Shown: piece by piece, positions 9,212-17,400 of the stretch | How the letters are laid out: each line of letters begins with the position of its first letter | Position numbering within the stretch: position 1 is the first letter of the stretch | Source of the DNA: Prevotellaceae bacterium UBA6417 | GTDB taxonomy: Bacteria; Bacteroidota; Bacteroidia; Bacteroidales; Bacteroidaceae | Length of the DNA stretch: 36,325 bases | Assembly (NCBI GenBank): GCA_002439755.1 | Contig: DJPH01000045.1 | Span: 542 to 36,866 of the forward strand | Direction of reading: 5' to 3' | The notes under the pieces: generated by a model | What the model was told of the DNA's origin: nothing | Databases searched by the model: none | Seen by the model: only the letters and a program-made list of their open reading frames with translations | Position numbers and translations under genes: made by a program

Positions 9212-9898
9212 ATGGCAGAGAAGAAAGAATCCTTTTTTTGGACAAGTTACTCTGATTTGATGACGAGTCTATTCTTCATCATGCTTACACTCTTTGTCCT
9301 TGTTATCGTACTCTTGCATAAGCGTATGGAAGCGACGGAGAAGCAACTTGAAGAAATCAAAAAAGTGGAAGCATCAACCAAGGAACTTGGTCGTTCAAAG
9401 AACTTTGCGTATAAGGCAGAATACAAGAAATACGTTCTTGATGTAAGATGTTTCTTCAAAGAAACAAGATATCGTCTTGCAGACCTGCAAGCAGATACAG
9501 CAAGACTACATAGGGCTGGTACTGAAATCAAGGAGTTCCTTGATAAAAACGAAAACAATCAGTACTTGCTCATCATTGAAGGGCAGGCTTCGCGCAATTC
9601 ACAAAAACTGACAGATGCCAACTACGACTGGAGTTTCCAACGTGCGCTCACGCTGATGAAGTTCTGGAAGGATATTTGCCACATTGATTTTGGAGCAAAC
9701 TGCGAGTTTCAGATTGCTGGTAGTGGTGACGGTCGATACAACTTTGGCTACACAGGCGGTGAAGGCACCGAACGTTTCAAACAGCTTGATGCAACTCTCA
9801 TGCGTGAAAGAGGCTCTAAGGAAATTGACAATCAACGCTTTGTCATTCACATAATACCCAAAAACATTATTGAAGATGCTGAAAAAAAAGAAAACTAA
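9212..9898 (+). CDS. MotB/ZorB-like stator partner with OmpA-like domain
   Basis: A 228-residue protein. The N-terminus FFWTSYSDLMTSLFF is the MotB/ZorB-type plug-and-TM motif. Asp15 sits where MotB and ZorB carry the ion-binding aspartate, so ion conduction is likely retained. The TM spans about residues 13-35, followed by a helical stretch (36-112) and an OmpA-like domain with LLIIEGQASRNS (119-130) and YDWSFQRALTLMKFW (138-152). Arg144 matches the conserved Arg of the peptidoglycan-binding loop, whereas the usual GHTD-type segment is altered to GQAS, so peptidoglycan binding may be modified. It follows the MotA-like gene by 32 bases and overlaps the protease gene. It is inferred to anchor a stator unit to the cell wall. 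Confidence 0.82.
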   Translation: MAEKKESFFWTSYSDLMTSLFFIMLTLFVLVIVLLHKRMEATEKQLEEIKKVEASTKELGRSKNFAYKAEYKKYVLDVRCFFKETRYRLADLQADTARLHRAGTEIKEFLDKNENNQYLLIIEGQASRNSQKLTDANYDWSFQRALTLMKFWKDICHIDFGANCEFQIAGSGDGRYNFGYTGGEGTERFKQLDATLMRERGSKEIDNQRFVIHIIPKNIIEDAEKKEN

Positions 9899-10631
9899 AT
9901 ATTATGCTGTCATACTATGCTTGTCAGTATTGCTTTTTGTATCGTGCGCTCACAAGTCTGGCCACCGTCGCGACCGTGAACGCCCTGGCACTACGATGGC
10001 TGACCGTTCAGGCAGGAAGTCTTCACGCTCTGCTTCTCGTAAGAGTAAAATTGTGAATAAACGATCCAGCGACAAACTTGAAGGGGCACAAATCTTTGAA
10101 CGCTATGGCAGTGCTGTGTTCATGGTATTCACGACAGACGGCTCTAATGCTTACCAAGGTTCAGGTTTCTTTATTGACAACGAAGGTCTTGCAGTAAGTA
10201 ACTATCATGTTTTCAAGGGAACTGGTATTGGTCTTGAGCAAATCAAACTTGTAGGGAGCGATGAAGCCTACAAAGTTACTGAGGTCATACAAAAGAGTGA
10301 GCAAGAGGATTTCATTTTATTCCGAGTAGATTGTGAAAACACAAACTACATCCCCATTGCTACAGACAAACCTAAAATCGGTGAGAAAGTTTATGCTATT
10401 GGAAGTCCTCGCGGTCTTGAAAACACCTTCTCCTCAGGTGAGGTGTCTCAGTGGCGTGCCGACAATCTTATGCAAATTAGCGCACTCATCGACCATGGTA
10501 GCAGTGGCGGTGCTCTTATCAACGAATATGGTGAGGTAGTAGGCATTACGTCAGGTTCATTTGCTGATGGTTCACAAGCAAACCTAAACTATGCTTGGAG
10601 TATTGATGCCGTGAAACCATATGTCAGATAG
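9876..10631 (+). CDS. HtrA-like trypsin-fold serine protease lipoprotein
   Basis: A 251-residue protein with a lipoprotein signal (Lys-rich start, hydrophobic stretch, LFVSC with Cys24), a basic Ser/Arg-rich linker at about 28-66 and a trypsin-like domain. The catalytic triad is readable: His111 in SNYHVF, Asp145 in EDFILF and Ser210 in GSSGG. There is no room for a PDZ domain, unlike DegP/DegQ. The protease should be lipid-anchored on the periplasmic side of one of the membranes. I chose ATG 9876 over a TTG at 9870. The gene overlaps the MotB-like stop by 23 bases, indicating coupled expression. The substrate is unknown; cleaving or sensing a cluster partner is an inference. The gene ends the cluster: the next gene lies about 100 bases on. 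Confidence 0.82.
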   Translation: MLKKKKTKYYAVILCLSVLLFVSCAHKSGHRRDRERPGTTMADRSGRKSSRSASRKSKIVNKRSSDKLEGAQIFERYGSAVFMVFTTDGSNAYQGSGFFIDNEGLAVSNYHVFKGTGIGLEQIKLVGSDEAYKVTEVIQKSEQEDFILFRVDCENTNYIPIATDKPKIGEKVYAIGSPRGLENTFSSGEVSQWRADNLMQISALIDHGSSGGALINEYGEVVGITSGSFADGSQANLNYAWSIDAVKPYVR

Positions 10632-10672
10632 ATTTATGGCAACTTGATGCACATATATAATATAATTTGATA

Positions 10673-10684
10673 AATCTATAGATT
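10673..10684. promoter_or_regulatory. 12-bp perfect palindrome upstream of lipoprotein gene
   Basis: AATCTATAGATT is a perfect palindrome in the A+T-rich gap between the protease gene and the lipoprotein gene. A loose promoter-like TATAATTTG (10661-10669; spacing one base off TAnnTTTG) lies just upstream. It could be an operator, but short A+T-rich palindromes also arise by chance. Confidence 0.2.
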
Positions 10685-10729
10685 AAAGACATAAAGATGA
10701 TGAGTGATTTAATAGCAGAATGGAAAGTA

Positions 10730-11353
10730 ATGAAGTATAGGCATATCAGATATTTGAAAGCCATATACATAGTCGCTTTTATTGCATTGACAAGTGCATT
10801 CTTTTCTTGTCAATCAAGGAAAGAGAAGAGAACCAACAGTACGGAAAAGCGCTGGCTTACGTTTGAGAACGATTATTTCTCGCTGATGTATCCCTGCAGC
10901 TATTATATAGACGGTGATTTTACAATAGGAGCAGACAATTTGCAGAATACTCCTGCTGACTCTACGATTAATCCGATCAATGAAATTGATGTGGTTCCTT
11001 ATAATCTGACAAAAGAAACGCCATGGTTGCACATTGTTTTATCGAGATGCAAGATTCACCTGCCACTCCGTGACTTTATGCAAAACTCTATCGCCTTTAA
11101 AGGTATGGGTGAAGAAAAAGTGCTACTGTGCTCGGATGTTGACAGCGTCTCTCTTGCAGGATTACCGGCATTGGCCGTCACTTTTGGCCATCTTCAAGCA
11201 CCCGGAGACACCTTGGTGCAACGGCAGTATATTGTGCAACTGCCCGACTATAAGCTGTATTATATCAACATAGAATGCAGCAGCGAAATAGTGCGTGATC
11301 CGGATAAGATGGCTCCGATATTCAAAATATTGGATACATTGAAATTTAAATAG
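10730..11353 (+). CDS. Lipoprotein of unknown function
   Basis: A 207-residue protein with a lipoprotein signal: MKYRHIRYLKAIYIV, a hydrophobic core, then SAFFSC as the likely lipobox (Cys27). The mature part begins with a basic KEKR stretch, then a mixed alpha/beta domain with a YFSLMYP segment reminiscent of small periplasmic PsbP-like or DUF lipoproteins; I do not assign a family. In-frame ATGs at 10697 and 10730 are both possible; I prefer 10730 because it gives a normal signal length. The 3' end overlaps the convergent CDF transporter gene by 8 bases. The gap to the protease gene (about 100 bases) argues against membership in the upstream cluster, but co-transcription is not excluded. 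Confidence 0.65.
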   Translation: MKYRHIRYLKAIYIVAFIALTSAFFSCQSRKEKRTNSTEKRWLTFENDYFSLMYPCSYYIDGDFTIGADNLQNTPADSTINPINEIDVVPYNLTKETPWLHIVLSRCKIHLPLRDFMQNSIAFKGMGEEKVLLCSDVDSVSLAGLPALAVTFGHLQAPGDTLVQRQYIVQLPDYKLYYINIECSSEIVRDPDKMAPIFKILDTLKFK

Positions 11354-12266
11354 GCGAGGCATATTTGCCGTCGTTTTTGATGGGCTCCATGTGGATGACG
11401 ACGTGGGTGGCAGGGCCGTAGGCGGCTTTTAGGCGTTGCTCAATGTTGGTGGCATGGCGATGAGCTTCATAAAGCGACAGGCCGGCGGGCATGCGGATGT
11501 GCATTTCTATGGCGATGTGATTGCCCAGACGGCGGGTGCAGAGATGGTGCATGCCGCTCACGTCGGGTTCGCTTTGGGCTATTTGCATGATGTTTTTTTC
11601 GACATCGTCAGGGAGGCTTTGTTCGAGCAGGTCGCCTGTGGATTGCCGCAACAACCGGTAGGCTGCCTTGATGATGAATATGCTTACGATTACGGCAGCT
11701 ATAGGATCCAATATGGCCCATTGGTTGCCCAGCAGAATGGCTCCGCCAATGCCGATGGCCGTCCCTATGGATGACAAGGCATCACTGCGGTGATGCCAGG
11801 CATTGGCCATTACGGCAGGTGAATTTGTCACGCGTCCCACCTTTAGTGTAAAGCGGTAGGTCCATTCTTTTAGTGCGATGCTTATGAGTGCGGCCGCAAG
11901 TGCAACTAGGCCGGGAGGTTCCGGTTGCTCGCCGCGGAAAGCCTTGAAGATGCTGCTCAGGCCGCCATACAATATAGCTATTCCTACTGTTGCGAGAGCT
12001 ATGCCTATGATGGCCGTGGCCAGGGTTTCGTATTTCCCATGCCCGTAGTCGTGATCCTTGTCTTGAGGCTTGTCGCTCAGGTGTACGAAGAGCATTACCA
12101 CAATGTCGGTCAGGAAATCCGTGAGCGAGTGGGTGGCATCGGCTATCATGGCGGCTGATGAGCCTAAAATGCCGGCCGTATATTTGAATACTACGAGCAG
12201 CGCATTTATCAAACTGCCTTGAATGGTTACTTTGTAGATGGCCTTTTCGCGTGTCGTTTCGTCCAT
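11346..12266 (-). CDS. Cation diffusion facilitator (Zn/Fe-type metal exporter)
   Basis: A 306-residue CDF-family antiporter moving divalent metal out of the cytoplasm in exchange for protons. TM2 contains ADATHSLTD (His46, Asp50) and TM5 contains WHHRSD (His158, Asp162); this two-His, two-Asp site is characteristic of Zn-transporting CDF proteins. A His-rich HDYGHGKYE follows TM2. The C-terminal domain (about 215-300) is the usual cytoplasmic dimerisation domain, with LCTRRLGNHIAIEMHI. I placed the start at the ATG at 12266 because an exact TAnnTTTG promoter sits just upstream (12295-12302); a longer frame to 12401 runs through that promoter. The metal is inferred from the ligands. Confidence 0.9.
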   Translation of the reverse strand: MDETTREKAIYKVTIQGSLINALLVVFKYTAGILGSSAAMIADATHSLTDFLTDIVVMLFVHLSDKPQDKDHDYGHGKYETLATAIIGIALATVGIAILYGGLSSIFKAFRGEQPEPPGLVALAAALISIALKEWTYRFTLKVGRVTNSPAVMANAWHHRSDALSSIGTAIGIGGAILLGNQWAILDPIAAVIVSIFIIKAAYRLLRQSTGDLLEQSLPDDVEKNIMQIAQSEPDVSGMHHLCTRRLGNHIAIEMHIRMPAGLSLYEAHRHATNIEQRLKAAYGPATHVVIHMEPIKNDGKYASPI

Positions 12267-12294
12267 TATGCGTGATTTTGTTCTTGTTAGGGTG

Positions 12295-12302
12295 CAAAGA
12301 TA
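12295..12302 (-). promoter_or_regulatory. Bacteroidota -7 promoter element for CDF gene
   Basis: TATCTTTG on the minus strand matches TAnnTTTG and lies about 29 bases upstream of the CDF ATG. It decides the start against the longer frame. Confidence 0.6.
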
Positions 12303-12380
12303 GGGAAAAATGTGTTTGGTATATGTTGCGTGCAGGTTTTTTGACGAGCCTGGTGAGCCAGTTGTTAGTGTAAAAAAACC

Positions 12381-12388
12381 TAACTTTG
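12381..12388 (+). promoter_or_regulatory. Bacteroidota promoter for FadL-like gene
   Basis: TAACTTTG matches TAnnTTTG, with TTG at 12362-12364 in the place of the -33 element. It is 28 bases before the ATG at 12417 and divergent from the CDF promoter. Confidence 0.65.
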
Positions 12389-12416
12389 CACGCTGAATCA
12401 ACGAAACAAAGTATAG

Positions 12417-13931
12417 ATGAGAAAAACAACATCATTGTTCAGCGTGTTGCTTCTGTCATTGGTCTCTATCTGCTGTTATGCGGGAGGCCATCTGACGAAT
12501 ACGAACACAAGTATTGCTTTTAACAGGAATTTTGCCCGTAATGCCACATTGGAACTTGACGGAGCTTATTCCAATCCTGCCGGTCTTGCCTGGCTTGGCG
12601 ACGGACTTCATTTGGCGTTCAATCTGCAAAGTGCCTATCAGAAGCGCAACATTGAGGCTGCTTTTGCTCCTTTCGGCATGAATGCCGACCACCCTGCCGG
12701 TGGCGACGGGAAGCGCAACTTCAGAGGTTCGGCCGCAGCTCCTGCCATTCCTTCGGTGCAGGCAGCCTGGCAGAAGGGTGATTGGACGGTTTCGGCCAAC
12801 TTTGCCATTACGGGTGGTGGCGGCAAATGTTCGTTCAACGAGGGACTGCCATCGTTCGAGAGTCAGGTGGCCATGATTCCGGCCATGCTGACGCAAGCAG
12901 GGATGAGCTGCGATGCATATTCGCTTGATACATATATGTATGGACGACAATATGTATATGGCTTGCAGGCAGGGCTTACGTGGCGTGCCTTTGACAATTC
13001 AGACGGGCAGGGATTGGCCTTTCATGCCGGTGCGCGCATGAATTATGTGTCGAACAAGTATACAGGCTATTTGAAAAGAATCAGTGCACGCATTAACGGA
13101 CAGATGACCGAATTGAATCCGTTTTTCGGTGCTGCAGCCGGTGAGGCTGCCGCTTTGGCCTCCCAATACGAGACGGCTGCCTTGCAGGCCAGGGCAGACA
13201 ATAACGAAGCTTTGGCACAGCAGTACGAGGCGGCCTCGGCTGCTGCCCGTACCAAGGCCGGAACTTATGAAGCATATGCAGGTGCAACGGCCGACAAGGA
13301 GCTTGATTGCTCGCAGTCGGGATGGGGACTTACTCCGATTATAGGTGTCGACTATAAGTTGGGGCGGCTTAATTTGGCTGCTCGTTGCGAGTTGAATACG
13401 CATCTGAATATCGAGAATGATACCAGAATCAATACTACCGGCGTGAAGGCTTATGACAATGGTGTCAATACACCAAATGATTTGCCGGGCATGCTTTCGC
13501 TGGGCGCGCAATATGATTTTTGGTCGAAGTGCCGTGTCATGGCCGGTTACCACTATTATTTCGACAAGAATGCCGGCATGGCAGGCAATAAGCAGGACTA
13601 TCTGAAGCACAATACCAACGAGTGGCTCATGGGCGTGGAAGTGCCTGTTACGAAACATCTGCTGTTGAGTTGTGGCGGGCAGCTGACCAATTATGGCTGT
13701 TCAGACGAGTATCAGAGCGACATGAGTTTCTCATGCGACAGCTATTCTATTGGCTTTGGTGCCCGTATCAGTGTTTCGCCCAAGGTGGACATTGATGTGG
13801 CTTATTTCTGGACTTCCTATAGTGACTATACAAAGGAGTCGGACAATTACAACGGCACGAGTTTTCGCGGAACCGACATCTATTCGCGCACCAATAAGGT
13901 GTTTGGTGCCGGTGTCACTTTCAAGCTGTAG
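12417..13931 (+). CDS. OmpP1/FadL-like outer-membrane transport protein
   Basis: A 504-residue outer-membrane beta-barrel of the OMPP1/FadL/TodX type, which takes up hydrophobic compounds. A signal peptide covers about residues 1-22. The FadL signature follows: repeated short N-terminal segments and YSNPAGLAWLGDGLHLAFNL (51-70), the NPAG motif typical of the family. Alternating amphipathic strands run to the C-terminus, which ends in FGAGVTFKL as expected for barrel insertion. Odd feature: residues 238-291 form an Ala/Glu/Gln-rich helical insert (ALASQYETAALQARADNN region) in an extracellular or periplasmic loop. It has its own promoter and a strong terminator downstream. The substrate is not determinable. 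Confidence 0.85.
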   Translation: MRKTTSLFSVLLLSLVSICCYAGGHLTNTNTSIAFNRNFARNATLELDGAYSNPAGLAWLGDGLHLAFNLQSAYQKRNIEAAFAPFGMNADHPAGGDGKRNFRGSAAAPAIPSVQAAWQKGDWTVSANFAITGGGGKCSFNEGLPSFESQVAMIPAMLTQAGMSCDAYSLDTYMYGRQYVYGLQAGLTWRAFDNSDGQGLAFHAGARMNYVSNKYTGYLKRISARINGQMTELNPFFGAAAGEAAALASQYETAALQARADNNEALAQQYEAASAAARTKAGTYEAYAGATADKELDCSQSGWGLTPIIGVDYKLGRLNLAARCELNTHLNIENDTRINTTGVKAYDNGVNTPNDLPGMLSLGAQYDFWSKCRVMAGYHYYFDKNAGMAGNKQDYLKHNTNEWLMGVEVPVTKHLLLSCGGQLTNYGCSDEYQSDMSFSCDSYSIGFGARISVSPKVDIDVAYFWTSYSDYTKESDNYNGTSFRGTDIYSRTNKVFGAGVTFKL

Positions 13932-13955
13932 CGCCATTTACTCGTTGACATAAAG

Positions 13956-13989
13956 AAGCCTCGCGACACTTAAAATCGCGAGGCTTTTT
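13956..13989. terminator. Bidirectional intrinsic terminator (FadL-like / trxA)
   Basis: An 11-bp perfect stem AAGCCTCGCGA (13956-13966) with TCGCGAGGCTT (13976-13986), a 9-base loop and a T run to 13989. It lies between the convergent FadL-like and trxA genes. Confidence 0.9.
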
Positions 13990-14014
13990 CTTTGAATGGC
14001 TGCAGCTGTGGTTG

Positions 14015-14329
14015 TCAGAGCAGTGCCTGCATCTTGGCTTCTACGTCGGCGGCGGGGATGGCTCCTACTGTTTTGTCGACCACTTCGCCGTTTTTGAAAA
14101 ACAGGATGGTTGGAATGTTGCGTATGCCGAAGCGGGCCGAAAGTTCGGGGCTTTCGTCAACATCGACTTTTCCTACGATTATTTTACCATCGTATTTTTC
14201 GGCCAATGCTTCTACTATAGGTGCCATTCTCTTGCAAGGCCCGCACCATTCGGCCGAGAAGTCAATCGCCATAGGTTTGTCTAATGCTGCATATTCAGCA
14301 AAGTTCAGGTCTGTGATTTCGATTTCCAT
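14015..14329 (-). CDS. trxA: Thioredoxin
   Basis: A 104-residue thioredoxin, the standard length. The active site FSAEWCGPCKRM has redox cysteines 29 and 32. The family's cis-Pro segment RNIPTILFF and the KVDVDE strand are present. It reduces cytoplasmic protein disulfides. I start at the ATG at 14329, giving MEIEITDLNF; an upstream ATG at 14377 lies on the likely promoter (14375-14382). It follows dnaE on the same strand after 122 bases and probably has its own promoter. Confidence 0.95.
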   Translation of the reverse strand: MEIEITDLNFAEYAALDKPMAIDFSAEWCGPCKRMAPIVEALAEKYDGKIIVGKVDVDESPELSARFGIRNIPTILFFKNGEVVDKTVGAIPAADVEAKMQALL

Positions 14330-14374
14330 TGTTATTGATATTTTTATTGTTGCTTCCTGTGTTGTTTGTGGGTG

Positions 14375-14382
14375 CAAAGTAA
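14375..14382 (-). promoter_or_regulatory. Probable trxA -7 element
   Basis: TTACTTTG on the minus strand is one mismatch from TAnnTTTG and lies 45 bases upstream of the trxA ATG. Confidence 0.4.
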
Positions 14383-14451
14383 CAGCTTTTTCGGGATATT
14401 CACCCTATGAGGAGTGAAGAATCTTTTAAAAACGGCTGTGTCATTTCCTTG

Positions 14452-17400
14452 TCAATTGATTTTGTAGGTGAAGCCGTTCTGGCTATCCAGATAGTCCAGC
14501 ATCTCTTTACAGACGTCGACTTTGCAGCCGGTTGCTTTTAAAAAGATGTGCGACTTGCTCTTGTTGTCATTCAGATTGAAGTAGACCGTGGTATTACCTT
14601 TGTTTCCAAGGCAGTATGAGATGAAGTCTTCGCAAAACGTTTCGTCGAGTCTGTCAATGCCGGTCGAGATGGTGATTTTCTCGATGGCGGTCTCTTTAAT
14701 ATCGGCAAGAAATTCTATTTTTTCAATCTTCAATTCGATTTGTGTGGGATCCCATCGTTTGGGTTGAGCCCGGCCTGTGATATAAAGTGCATTGCCCGGG
14801 ATAAGATAGTTTCTGAATGTGCTCCAGTCGGTACCGAACAATGCTATTTCACCTTGCCCGCTATAGTCTTCCAGTTTGGTTATTCCATAGGCCGTGTTGC
14901 GTTTGGAGACGCCTTCGCGTACCAAGGTTACGATTCCGCCCAGTGTTACTTGCTGCCCGGCATACTTTTTCAGCTGGTCAAGGTCGTCCAGATGGAGGGT
15001 GCAGATGTTCTTGATGACAACTGCGTAGCTGTCGAGTGGGTGTGCCGATAGATAGATGCCTATCAGTTCGCGTTCCTTGTTGAGTTTTTCCAGCTGTGTC
15101 CATTGTGTTTGGAGTGCCGGAATTTCGGGCTTGCTTATCTCGAAGGCTTCCATGCCGCCGAAAAGGCTGTTGCTGTTGTTGGCCAGGTCGTTTTTGTAGG
15201 TTTGTCCGTAGCGTATGAGTTGTTCCAGGAATGTTTCGCCTTTGTTGTTGGCTTCAAAAAACTGTTCGCGTCTGATGTCTTTGAAGCAGTCGAGTGCTCC
15301 TGCTATGATCAGATTTTCCAATGTGCGGCGGTTACACGACGAAAGGTCGATGCGTTCTACAAAGTCATAGATGCTTTTGTAAAGGCCGTTTTGGTCGCGT
15401 TCTTTGACAATGTTTTCTATTGCCGCAGTGCTCACGCCCTTGATGGCCCCCATGCCGAAACGTATGTCATTGTGTTTGTTGACGCTGAATTTCAGACGGC
15501 TTTCGTTGATGTCAGGTCTCAGTGTCTGTATGCCGATGGATTTGCATTCGTCCATCAGCTTTGTGATGTCGTTGATGTTGGCAAGGCTTCGGCTCATGAC
15601 GGCGGCCATGTATTGCGAGGGGAAGTTGGCCTTGAGGTAAGCTGTCTGATAGGCTATCCACGAATAACAGGTTGCATGGCTTTTGTTGAATGCATACGAG
15701 GCGAAGGCCCGCCAGTCGTTCCATATCTTTTCCAGTATTTTCGGGTCGTAGCCGTTTTTGGTGCCGCCTTCGATGAACTTGGGGTAGAGGTGGTTTAGTT
15801 TCTCTATCTGTTTCTTTCCCATTGCCTTGCGCAGTGTGTCGCTTTGGCCGCGTGTGAAGCCGGCTATCAGTCGTGACAGCAACATCACCTGCTCCTGATA
15901 GACGGTGATGCCATAGGTCTCTTTCAGATATTTCTCCATGCAGGGCAAGTCATAGACGATGGGTTCTTCGCCTTTCTTGCGTTTGATGAAGCTGGGTATG
16001 TATGACATGGGTCCCGGCCGGTAGAGGGCGTTCATGGCTATCAGGTCTTCAAAGACGGAAGGTTGCAGTTCGCGCAGGTATTTCTGCATGCCCGCCGACT
16101 CAAACTGGAAGGTGCCGATGGTTCTTCCTTCGCAGAACAGCTGATAGGTGGCGGGGTCGTTGATGTCGAGATGGTCTACATCGATTTCTATGCCCAGGCT
16201 GATTCGGATGTTTTCAACGGCTTCTTTCAGTATGGAAAGTGTTTTCAGGCCGAGAAAGTCCATCTTGATGAGTCCGGTTTCTTCAATGACCGAGCCTTCG
16301 TATTGTGTGCAGCGCAGTTTCTCGCCTGTCTCTTTGTCGTCGGCAGTGCTTACGGGAACCCAGTCGGATATGTCGTCGCGGCAGATAATGGTTCCGCAGG
16401 CATGCACACCGGTGTTCCTTACGTTGCCTTCCAGCATTTTGGCATAGCGTATGGTGTCGTGCAGCAACGGGTTCGGCGAATGTTCGGCTTCGGCGAGTTC
16501 GGGTATGGCTGCGATGGCATTGGTCAGGTTCATTTTGGGCACTTTGCCGTCGGGTCCTTCGGGCAGCTTGTCGGGAATCAGTTTGCAAAGCCGTTGGCTT
16601 TCCGAGAGAGGCAGTTTTTCCACGCGTGCCACATCCTTGATGGCCAGCTTGGTTGCCATGGTGCCGTAGGTGATGATGTGGGCAACTTTTTCTTTGCCAT
16701 ATTTCTTTGTGACCCAGTCTAACACGCGTCCGCGCCCGTCGTCATCGAAGTCTACATCGATATCTGGCAGGCTGATTCGGTCGGGGTTGAGGAATCTTTC
16801 AAACAGAAGGTCATATTTGATGGGGTCGATTTGTGTGATTCCCAGGCAATAGGCCACGGCAGAGCCTGCCGCTGAACCACGGCCCGGCCCTACGGATACG
16901 TTGAGTTCGTTTCTTGCTGCGCTGATATAGTCCTGCACGATAAGGAAATATCCGGGAAAGCCCATTGTCTTCATCACGTGTAACTCAAAGTTGATGCGGT
17001 CTTTGACATCTTTGCTCAGGGGGTCGCCATAGCGTTCCTTGGCTCCCTTGTAGGTGAGTTCGGCCAGATAGTCGGCTTCCAGTTTGATGCGATACAGCTT
17101 GTCGTAGCCTCCCAGTTTGTCTATTTTCTTTTGCCCTTCTGCTTCGTCGCAGACCACGCGGCCGTTTTCATCGCGTGTAAATTCATCGTACAGGTCTTTT
17201 TTCGAATACTTTTTGCGATATTCCTCTTCGGTGCCGAACTCCTCGGGAATGGCAAAGTTGGGCATGATGGGGGCGTGGTCGATGCTGTAGGTTTCTATGC
17301 TGTCGCAGATGTCGCAGGTGTTTTGCAGGGCTTCGGGCACGTCTTCGAAGACGGCGTTCATTTCTTCGCGGGTCTTAAACCATTCTTGTTTTGAATAGAG

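Noticed and set aside
7545..9898. Flagellar MotAB or TonB-ExbBD/Tol systems
   Set aside because: No flagellar, tonB or tol genes are near, and the A subunit's long coiled-coil tail and the B subunit's OmpA-like domain fit ZorAB better.
10661..10669. Promoter for the lipoprotein gene at 10730
   Set aside because: TATAATTTG has one extra base between TA and TTTG, so it is not a convincing match to TAnnTTTG.
15103..15798. Long open frames opposite dnaE
   Set aside because: They lie antisense to an unmistakable dnaE and reflect its codon pattern.
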